DNA from: Eggerthellaceae bacterium
Lineage (GTDB): Bacteria > Actinomycetota > Coriobacteriia > Coriobacteriales > Eggerthellaceae
Assembly: GCA_022791455.1 (NCBI GenBank)
Contig: JAAVZC010000003.1
Location: forward strand, 171,485 to 235,484
Direction of reading: 5' to 3'
DNA: 64,000 nt
In this document: piece by piece, positions 57,887 through 64,000 of the stretch
Layout of the letters: each line of letters starts with the position of its first letter
How positions within the stretch are numbered: position 1 is the stretch's first letter
The notes under the pieces: generated by a model
Told to the model about the DNA's origin: nothing
What the model saw: the letters and a program-made list of their open reading frames with translations, nothing else
Databases searched by the model: none
Program-made: the position numbers and the translations under genes

Positions 57887-58798
57887 ATGACCGAAATTGA
57901 GGAGTACATACGGGAATTCCTGGACTACCTGCGCATCGAGCGGGGGTCGAGCGCCAACACCATCGAGGCCTACGGTCGCGACCTGGGCGCATTCGCGGCG
58001 TTCGCGGCAGCGGAGGGCGTGGACGAGTGGCGCGATGTCGACCGCGCCCTGGCGGAGCGCTTTCGGGAGGCGCTTTTTAGTGAGGGCTATGCATCCTCGA
58101 CGGTGAAGCGGCGCCTTTCGGCGCTGAAGAGCCTCTCTCGCTATTGCACGCTCGAAGGGTACGGGAAGGGCAACGTCGCCTCGACGGTGGCGCTGCCGAA
58201 GCTGCCGGCCCAGCTGCCGGACGTGCTGACCATCGAGCAGGTGGGGCGGATGCTGGACGCCTCCGACCGCACCGACGCGGCGGGCCTGCGGGATCGCGCG
58301 CTGTTGGAGACCCTCTACGGCGCCGGTTTGCGGGCGAGCGAGGCGTGCGACCTGAACCTAGACGACCTGTTCCCGACGGAAGGGTTCTGCCGCGTGCGGG
58401 GCAAAGGGGACAAAGAACGCTTCGCCCCGCTTTCCGGCAGCGCGCAACGGGCGCTCGATGCCTATCTGGCCGAAGGTCGCCCGCAGCTGCGCAGTTCTCG
58501 TCGCGCGCAGGCACCGGCCGTGTTCCTGAACCGTCGCGGGGGGCGGCTTTCGCGGCAGTCGGTTCACCATATCGTGGAAGAGGCCGGGCTCATGGTGGGG
58601 CTTGAGGGGCTGCATCCCCACACGCTGCGCCACTGCTGCGCCACGCACCTGTTGCAGGGCGGTGCCGACCTGCGCCTTATCCAAGAGATCTTAGGGCACT
58701 CGGACATCTCCACCACCCAAATCTACACCCACCTCGACCGCGAGCACCTGCGCACAGAATACCTCATGGCCCACCCCCGCGCCAAGAAGCGGTTCTAG
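57887..58798 (+). CDS. xerD: Tyrosine recombinase XerD-type
   Basis: The 303-residue recombinase has the N-terminal SAM-like core-binding domain (FLDYLRIERGSSANTIEAY) and a catalytic domain with the R-K-H-R-H-Y set: Arg in YGAGLRASEACDL, Lys in VRGKGDKER, His-x-x-Arg in PHTLRHCCATHLL, His in ILGHSDISTTQ and Tyr in QIYTHLDRE. Length and motifs match chromosomal XerD, which resolves chromosome dimers at dif with XerC. No island attachment site is adjacent, so it is most likely the housekeeping recombinase. Confidence 0.9.
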   Translation: MTEIEEYIREFLDYLRIERGSSANTIEAYGRDLGAFAAFAAAEGVDEWRDVDRALAERFREALFSEGYASSTVKRRLSALKSLSRYCTLEGYGKGNVASTVALPKLPAQLPDVLTIEQVGRMLDASDRTDAAGLRDRALLETLYGAGLRASEACDLNLDDLFPTEGFCRVRGKGDKERFAPLSGSAQRALDAYLAEGRPQLRSSRRAQAPAVFLNRRGGRLSRQSVHHIVEEAGLMVGLEGLHPHTLRHCCATHLLQGGADLRLIQEILGHSDISTTQIYTHLDREHLRTEYLMAHPRAKKRF

Positions 58799-58880
58799 GC
58801 GAATCTACTACCTCTCCCATCAGGAAAAACGTCACCAACAGACCACCTCTCATGCTATGATAAGCGTGAAGGGAGGGGGC

Positions 58881-59390
58881 ATGCTCAAAAGCCTATCCGC
58901 GCCATACTTCACACCAGCGCTCAGGCGCATTGAACTGGTCGCGTGGATTGTCACGACCGCCTCTCTCATGTACACCGCGGTTTCCTTACTCGACCTTCCC
59001 GAAACGGTGCCGATTCATTTCGACCTTAAGGGTCAGCCGGATTCTTGGGGCTCCCCCGCAACCTACCTGCTGCTTCCCGTGGTGATCATCTTCACTTGTG
59101 GCCTCATGAGTTTCCTCGTTCACTTTGTCGACCCGCAATACTGGAACTCACTCGACAAACTGACTCCCGAGACGGCGCCCCGCTGGTACCGTGTCTCCAT
59201 CTGCGCCGTGGTTGCCACAGAAGTCGAAATCGCAGCATTCACCCTGCTCCTCCAGATCCTCCTGGTCAATCAGGTAATGAATCTTGCTTCCCTGTTCGCA
59301 ATCGCCCTTATGGTCACCCTGCTAGCTACCTACGCTCTATGCATCTACTGGGGCACAAGAACCCAAAATGAGACAAAGGGACACTCCTAA
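58881..59390 (+). CDS. DUF1648 domain membrane protein whose C-terminus is encoded by REP DNA
   Basis: The 169-residue protein has a DUF1648-type signature (LPETVPIHFDLKGQPDSWGS) between helix 1 (about 20-38) and helix 2 (about 62-82), and two more helices at about 110-130 and 138-160. The role is unknown; similar domains occur in SdpI-like immunity and peptidase-linked proteins. I choose the ATG at 58881 because GGGAGGGGG precedes it. The last seven residues NETKGHS and the stop are read from the REP element at 59368, so the original C-terminus was probably different. Confidence 0.75.
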   Translation: MLKSLSAPYFTPALRRIELVAWIVTTASLMYTAVSLLDLPETVPIHFDLKGQPDSWGSPATYLLLPVVIIFTCGLMSFLVHFVDPQYWNSLDKLTPETAPRWYRVSICAVVATEVEIAAFTLLLQILLVNQVMNLASLFAIALMVTLLATYALCIYWGTRTQNETKGHS

Positions 59391-59467
59391 TGTCTCATTT
59401 CGCCGAAGGCCGTTCGGTCTTGGATCTGCCGGGAGAATGAGACATTAGGAGTGTCCCTTTGTCTCAT
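59368..59467. repeat. REP/BIME element, copy 2 (linker inverted)
   Basis: It has the same two inverted REP units as 56262-56360, with the linker in reverse orientation and differing by one or two bases. It supplies the stop codon of the DUF1648 gene and sits downstream of the RAYT gene. Confidence 0.85.
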
Positions 59468-59521
59468 ACCCTAAACGATATGGCGCGGACGACCGCCTCC
59501 AGATACACGAGAAAGAGCGCA

Positions 59522-60283
59522 TTACGCACGGTCGATAATATTGCGGCCAATCCCTGTCAAACGTTCAATTTGCCTCACCGACAACCCAGCATGCTTCAAA
59601 GCCCTCAGTTTTGCATTCCGATGAGGTTTGGGGAGCGATGACAGTAAATCTGAAAAGTTCTCTCCGATTAAGCCCATGGCAACCTCTCGCGCACGATGAT
59701 CGTCCATCCGATTCCTAGGTGCCGTCATCTCGCACAGACTAATTTCGTCCCCCAGATCGCCATGGAAGCGCAAAAAACCTTCGACGCCATCAAAGAATCC
59801 ATAAACAAGGCTCTTGTCGCATATACCTCTACCCTCCAAAAACGCTTCCGATCCCGAGAGTTCGAGATAGCTACTCCAAGGATACTCCTCCAGCCTACAC
59901 TCCCCCGACTCGACCGGATTGTAGTGAATGTACCTGATCGCCAGAAGAAGGTGGCTATCGCTCTCAATAGGCGTGCAAGAATACCTGTTTTGAAAGACGC
60001 TTCCCACATGGCCATGTCGACCATTGTAATATTGCGCAAAACTGGTTCCCACTCGCTGCATGAGCCTCGAAAGTTCTTTCACCGACCCCACACAGAGCAC
60101 ATGGATGTGATTGCTCATCAGACACCAAGAAACGGTAGACACTTCGGAGTCCAAGAGCTTGCTCTTCAGGATCAAGAGAAAACGCCTCTTGTCAGCATCG
60201 TCCTCGAATAAGACGCGACGGCCTATTCCCCTCATTGTGATATGGAAGTAATCGGACTCTTGGCACTGCCTGGCAACCCTCAT
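59522..60283 (-). CDS. REP-associated tyrosine transposase (RAYT, Y1 HUH family)
   Basis: The 253-residue protein starts RQCQESDYFHITMRGIGRR, and has the HUH motif in MSNHIHVL (His59, His61) and the catalytic-Tyr segment RYIHYNPVESG. These are single-domain Y1 nucleases that cut and join REP hairpin DNA. A C-terminal extension (about residues 200-253) ends with a helix-turn-helix-like LSVRQIERLTGIGRNII, common in longer RAYTs. It is flanked by REP copies at 59368-59467 and 60353-60383, the typical REPtron layout. All catalytic residues are present, so it may be active. Confidence 0.92.
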   Translation of the reverse strand: MRVARQCQESDYFHITMRGIGRRVLFEDDADKRRFLLILKSKLLDSEVSTVSWCLMSNHIHVLCVGSVKELSRLMQRVGTSFAQYYNGRHGHVGSVFQNRYSCTPIESDSHLLLAIRYIHYNPVESGECRLEEYPWSSYLELSGSEAFLEGRGICDKSLVYGFFDGVEGFLRFHGDLGDEISLCEMTAPRNRMDDHRAREVAMGLIGENFSDLLSSLPKPHRNAKLRALKHAGLSVRQIERLTGIGRNIIDRA

Positions 60284-60352
60284 GATGCCCCCTTATAGAG
60301 ACAAGCGATATCTCTGCATTATCGCACGATCTCTCTTCGGGCAATCAGCTCA

Positions 60353-60383
60353 ATGAGACATTAGGAGTGTCCCTTTGTCTCAT
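60353..60383. repeat. REP unit, copy 3 (single), overlapping the pyrG stop
   Basis: ATGAGACA-TTAGGAGTGTCCCTT-TGTCTCAT is identical to the right-hand REP of copy 2. The pyrG stop TGA (60382-60380) lies inside it. Confidence 0.9.
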
Positions 60384-61969
60384 TTTGCGGCGGCGATGAA
60401 GTTGCGGAAGAGGGGGTGGGGGTTGGTGGGGCGGCTTTTGAATTCCGGATGGGCTTGGGTGGCCACGAACCAGGGGTGGTCGGGCAGCTCGACCATTTCC
60501 ACGAGGCGGCCGTCCGGGGAGGTGCCGGAAATCACCAGGCCGGCTTCCGTCAGCTGATCGCGGTAGGCGTTGCTCACCTCGAAGCGGTGTCGGTGGCGCT
60601 CGGACACAAGGGGCGCGCCGTAGGCCGCCTGCGCGCGCGAACCCTCCGCCAGCACGCAGGGATAGGCTCCCAGCCGCATCGTGCCGCCCTTGTCCACCAC
60701 CCCCTCTTGGTCGGGCATAAGGTCGATCACCTTGGGGGCACTTCCCTCGTCAAACTCAGCCGAGGTAGCCCCCTCAAGACCTGCCACATTGCGGGCGAAC
60801 TCGCAGACCGCCGCCTGCAGCCCCAAGCAAATGCCCAGGTACGGCACGTTGTTCTCCCGTGCGAAGCGGGCAGCGGCAATCTTGCCCTCGAACGCGCGCA
60901 CGCCGAATCCACCGGGCACCAGCACGCCGTCAGCACCTCGCAGCACCTCGGCGGCGTTCGCATCGGAAAGCGCCTCGCCGTCCACCAAGCGCACGTTCAC
61001 CGCCACGCGGTTCGCGGCACCCGCATGATGGAGCGCCTCAATCACCGAAAGGTACGCGTCCGGAAGCGAGACGTACTTTCCCACCACCGCAATATTCACC
61101 GCGCCCTCCACGTTTTCTGCCGCCTCCAAGAATCCCCGCAACGGCCCCAGGTCGATCTTGCGCGGCGGCAGCCCCAGCTTCGCCAGAGCCGAAACATCGA
61201 ACCCCTGCTCGTAAAGGCCCAACGGCACTTGGTAGATGGAAGGGCAATCCTCGCAGGCCAGCACATCGTCGAAGTCCACATCGCAAAACGAGGCGATCTT
61301 GCGGCGCACTCCGTCGGTGATCTCGTGGTCGGAGCGGCAGATGATGAAGTCCGGCTGCACGCCCAAGCTGCGCAGCTCCTTCACCGAATGCTGGGTGGGC
61401 TTGGTCTTCACCTCGTGGGCGGCGGCAATGTAGGGCACCAGGGTCACATGCACGAACAGCACGCTGCCGGCCGGCTGCTCCTTCTTGAACTGGCGCGCCG
61501 CCTCGATGAACGGGAGCCCCTCTATGTCGCCAATGGTGCCACCAATCTCGGAAATCACCACGTCGGCGCCGGTCTCGTCGGCAATGGAGCGCAACTTATC
61601 CTTGATGGCATCGGTCACATGGGGAATCACCTGCACCGTGCCCCCAAGGAAATCGCCATGACGCTCGCGGGCAATCAGGCTCTTGTAGATGGAACCTTGG
61701 GTGAAGTTGGAATCCCGCGTCAGGTTCTCGTCGATGAAGCGCTCGTAATGGCCCAGGTCCAAGTCGCCCTCGTGGCCGTCCTCGGTCACGAACACTTCGC
61801 CGTGTTGAAACGGGCTCATGGTGCCGGGGTCCACGTTCAGGTAAGGATCCATCTTCTGCATCGTCACCTTATAGCCGCGCGCCTTCAGCAGATGGCCGAG
61901 AGAGGCAGCGGTGATGCCCTTCCCCAAAGACGAAACAACGCCGCCGGTTACGAAAATGTGCTTGGCCAT
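60380..61969 (-). CDS. pyrG: CTP synthase
   Basis: CTP synthase aminates UTP to CTP using glutamine. The 529-residue protein has the synthetase domain (HIFVTGGVVSSLGKGITAAS, KMDPYLNVDPGTMSPFQHGE) and a class I glutamine amidotransferase domain with the nucleophile Cys in LGICLGLQAAVCEFA and His/Glu in ATQAHPEFKSRP. The frame is open to 62080, but the ATG at 61969 has GAGGGAG and gives the family N-terminus. The last codon runs into REP DNA, which supplies the stop, without loss of conserved residues. Confidence 0.97.
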   Translation of the reverse strand: MAKHIFVTGGVVSSLGKGITAASLGHLLKARGYKVTMQKMDPYLNVDPGTMSPFQHGEVFVTEDGHEGDLDLGHYERFIDENLTRDSNFTQGSIYKSLIARERHGDFLGGTVQVIPHVTDAIKDKLRSIADETGADVVISEIGGTIGDIEGLPFIEAARQFKKEQPAGSVLFVHVTLVPYIAAAHEVKTKPTQHSVKELRSLGVQPDFIICRSDHEITDGVRRKIASFCDVDFDDVLACEDCPSIYQVPLGLYEQGFDVSALAKLGLPPRKIDLGPLRGFLEAAENVEGAVNIAVVGKYVSLPDAYLSVIEALHHAGAANRVAVNVRLVDGEALSDANAAEVLRGADGVLVPGGFGVRAFEGKIAAARFARENNVPYLGICLGLQAAVCEFARNVAGLEGATSAEFDEGSAPKVIDLMPDQEGVVDKGGTMRLGAYPCVLAEGSRAQAAYGAPLVSERHRHRFEVSNAYRDQLTEAGLVISGTSPDGRLVEMVELPDHPWFVATQAHPEFKSRPTNPHPLFRNFIAAAK

Positions 61970-62245
61970 AGGGGCTCCCTCCTGCGCGCGAGCATAAAAA
62001 ATGCGTTCGGGGCGACGAAAAACCGCCCTCAAACGCTTGTCCATGATACGCCCGCCATGCGTTGGATTCGCGCCCGCCATCCTCGATTTAACGCAGGCGA
62101 AACAGGTACGAAAAGGGAATTTTGCGAAAGCGCTCCGCCGAATAGGGGCGCGGTCGTGGGCGCCTACGCTATACTATGCAGGTTGCGCGAGCCCGCCCTG
62201 CGGCAGCCCGCCACTTTCCCCGAACTCGAGAGGAGCCCATCGCCC

Positions 62246-63727
62246 ATGCGCCAAGGATTCGACAACGACAAGTACATCGAACTGCAGGCGGAGCACATCC
62301 GCGAGCGCATCAACCAGTTCGGCGGAAAACTCTACCTCGAATTCGGCGGGAAGCTGTTTGACGACTACCATGCCTCCCGCGTGCTCCCTGGCTTCAAGCC
62401 CGACACCAAGATCTCCATGCTGCGCTCCATGAAAGACGATGTGGAGATTGTCATCGCCATCAACGCCAACGACATCGAACGCTCGAAAGTACGCGGCGAT
62501 CTGGGCATCACCTACGCGGAAGACGTGCTGCGGCTCATGGACATCTTCCGCTCCATGGGCTTCATGATCGGCAGCGTGGTTATCACCCGTTACGCCAACC
62601 AGCCCGACGCCGACCTGTTCCGCAAGCGCCTCACCGCCATGGGCATCACCAGCTACCTGCACTATTCCATTCCCGGCTATCCCAACGACATCGACTTCAT
62701 CGTGAGCGACGAAGGCTTCGGGAAAAATGAGTTCATCGAAACCACCTGTCCGCTCGTGGTGGTTACCGCCCCCGGCCCCGGCTCCGGCAAGATGGCCACC
62801 TGCCTCTCCCAGCTCTACCATGAGAACAAGCGCGGCGTGAAGGCGGGCTACGCGAAGTACGAGACCTTCCCCATCTGGAACCTGCCGCTGTCTCACCCGG
62901 TGAACATCGCCTACGAGGCGGCCACGGCAGATTTGGACGACGATAACATCATCGACCCCTTCCATCTGGAGGCCTACGGCCAGTCCACGGTGAACTACAA
63001 CCGCGATGTTGAGATCTTCCCCGTGCTGCGCGCCACCATGGAGCGCATCTCCGGCGAATGCCCCTACCAGTCCCCCACCGACATGGGCGTGAACATGGCC
63101 GGGCTTGCCATCTGCGACGACGAAGCCTGCCGCGATGCGGGCAATAACGAAATCGTGCGCCGCTACTTCGCCACCGCCGAAGAGCTGAAGCGCACCGGCA
63201 ACGGCGAAGCGGCGCTGGAGAAGATCGAGCGCCTCATGAACAAGGCGGCCATCACCCCCAACCTCTCCCCCGCCCGCTCGGCGGCGCTGCTGAAGGAGGA
63301 GACCACCGGCGCCCCGGCCGGCGCCATGGTGCTACCGGACGGCCGCGTGGTCACCGGCAAGACGGGCAACTTGCTAGGGGCGGCCTCTGCGCTGCTGATG
63401 AACGCCCTGAAGGGCGTTGCCGATGTGGACGACCAGCTGAAAGTCATCTCCGACGAGGTGCTGGAGCCCATCTGCCACCTAAAGACCGAGCACCTGAAGA
63501 GCCGCAACCCCCGCCTCCACTCCGACGAAACGCTGCTGGCGCTGTCCATCTCCTCGGTGGACGACCCGCTGGCCGAGCAGCTCATCAACAACGTGGACAA
63601 ACTGCGCGGCTGCGACGCCTACTTCTCGGTGATCATCTCCACCGCCGACGAAAAGCTCTACCGCACGCTCGGCATCAACGTCTGCTGCGAACCCAAATAC
63701 GAACAGCACCGCTTCTACCACAAGTAG
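62246..63727 (+). CDS. DUF1846 domain-containing protein
   Basis: The 493-residue protein begins RQGFDNDKYIELQAEHI and has a P-loop-like VVTAPGPGSGKMATCLSQLYH, YPNDIDFIVSDEGFGKNEF and YQSPTDMGVNMAGLAI, the hallmarks of the DUF1846 family, found mostly in anaerobic Gram-positives. A structure-based link to nucleotide or cofactor binding exists for the family, but no function is established here. The ATG at 62246 has GAGAGGAG upstream. It is a single gene, divergent from pyrG. Confidence 0.9.
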   Translation: MRQGFDNDKYIELQAEHIRERINQFGGKLYLEFGGKLFDDYHASRVLPGFKPDTKISMLRSMKDDVEIVIAINANDIERSKVRGDLGITYAEDVLRLMDIFRSMGFMIGSVVITRYANQPDADLFRKRLTAMGITSYLHYSIPGYPNDIDFIVSDEGFGKNEFIETTCPLVVVTAPGPGSGKMATCLSQLYHENKRGVKAGYAKYETFPIWNLPLSHPVNIAYEAATADLDDDNIIDPFHLEAYGQSTVNYNRDVEIFPVLRATMERISGECPYQSPTDMGVNMAGLAICDDEACRDAGNNEIVRRYFATAEELKRTGNGEAALEKIERLMNKAAITPNLSPARSAALLKEETTGAPAGAMVLPDGRVVTGKTGNLLGAASALLMNALKGVADVDDQLKVISDEVLEPICHLKTEHLKSRNPRLHSDETLLALSISSVDDPLAEQLINNVDKLRGCDAYFSVIISTADEKLYRTLGINVCCEPKYEQHRFYHK

Positions 63728-63763
63728 CAGCAAACGCTACCAACCTGTCCGCGCCGGAGGGCC

Positions 63764-63896
63764 CGGGAGGGTTTTGCAAGCACCCGCTTTCGCTTCCTCG
63801 CCTTCGGCTCGCGCGCTTCGCTCCTCATGCATTTATGGAGCGCCCTTGCGGGCGCTTTCTCAAGTTTGTGTTCAGAGTGCTTGGAAAACCCTCCCG
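63764..63896. repeat. Inverted repeat with central terminator after the DUF1846 gene
   Basis: CGGGAGGGTTTTGCAAGCA (63764-63782) and TGCTTGGAAAACCCTCCCG (63878-63896) are inverted copies with one mismatch. Between them AGCGCCC-TTGC-GGGCGCT-TTCT (63839-63860) looks like a terminator for the DUF1846 gene. The remaining 63897-64000 holds the hairpin CTCGGGC-GCA-GCCCGAG at 63974-63990 and no gene. Confidence 0.6.
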
Positions 63897-64000
63897 ATGC
63901 CCACCGGCGCTAGCGAAGCGCGGGCGGGTCGTCGGGGTGGAGCGAGGTTAAGCCAAAGGAGGGAGGAGATCCACTCGGGCGCAGCCCGAGTTAGCTCCGA

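Noticed and set aside
57887..58798. XerD-type recombinase as the integrase of the molybdoenzyme island
   Set aside because: It has the full length and motifs of chromosomal XerD, lies over 20 kb from the island and outside its repeats; nothing links the two.
60416..62245. Long plus-strand open frame upstream of and in frame with the DUF1846 gene
   Set aside because: It is antisense to pyrG; the real gene starts at ATG 62246 with a ribosome binding site. The 1103-codon reading is an artefact of GC-rich third positions.
1..64000. CRISPR arrays, prophage genes or rRNA operons
   Set aside because: No regularly spaced repeats of 25-40 bases, no phage structural genes and no rRNA segments were seen.

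Overview
The window is high-GC DNA from what is most likely an anaerobic gut actinobacterium of the class Coriobacteriia (Eggerthellaceae-like; genus not determinable from sequence alone). The inference rests on the combination of a two-gene SufB/SufC-type Fe-S assembly locus, a DMSO-reductase-family operon with a TorD chaperone, a SepF/YggT/DivIVA tail on the division cluster, a meso-DAP-type MurE and frequent GTG/TTG starts. There is no prophage, CRISPR array or rRNA operon.

Layout. 1-7.7 kb: ruvA (cut by the window edge) and ruvC on the minus strand, a DUF2974 hydrolase, a large M16 protease, the ruvC-associated regulator yebC and an SPFH membrane protein; two copies of one terminator lie in opposite orientation around the protease-yebC block. 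7.9-9.7 kb: the minimal Fe-S assembly pair. 9.9-15 kb: a solute-binding lipoprotein with a long, hairpin-rich leader, comF, a GT2 glycosyltransferase and BrnQ. 15-25 kb: a hybrid histidine kinase, an alanine/glycine symporter under a glycine riboswitch, and a response regulator-kinase-ABC ATPase-permease module. 25-30 kb: rnpB, thiN, a 3-hydroxyacyl-CoA dehydrogenase, tRNA-Gln, tRNA-Glu, a flavin/PNPOx protein and an LTA synthase-like enzyme.

30.35-35.96 kb: a molybdoenzyme operon (dmsC-like anchor, SMR transporter, catalytic subunit, Fe-S subunit, TorD chaperone) with its own promoter and a leader that can fold as an attenuator. It is bracketed by 33-bp exact direct repeats of the 3' end of divIVA, which looks like insertion of a small island at the 3' end of that gene.

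35.9-56 kb: a complete dcw (division and cell wall) cluster on the minus strand: mraZ, rsmH, ftsL, ftsI, murE, murF, mraY, murD, ftsW, murG, murC, murB, ftsQ, ftsZ, pgeF, yggS, sepF, yggT, divIVA. The promoter upstream of mraZ is overlapped by GTGGG repeats typical of MraZ autoregulation.

56-60.4 kb: an accessory stretch with three copies of a REP-type palindrome around an orphan FtsX-like permease, a XerD-type recombinase, a DUF1648 protein and a REP-associated tyrosine transposase (RAYT). Two genes (DUF1648 and pyrG) end inside REP sequence. 60.4-64 kb: pyrG, a DUF1846 protein and a structured intergenic tail.

The most noteworthy observations are the island-like divIVA repeats around the molybdoenzyme operon, the leader attenuator and the SMR transporter within it, the RAYT/REP system supplying stop codons, the minimal Suf pair, and an unassigned structured leader RNA at about 10.85-11.08 kb.
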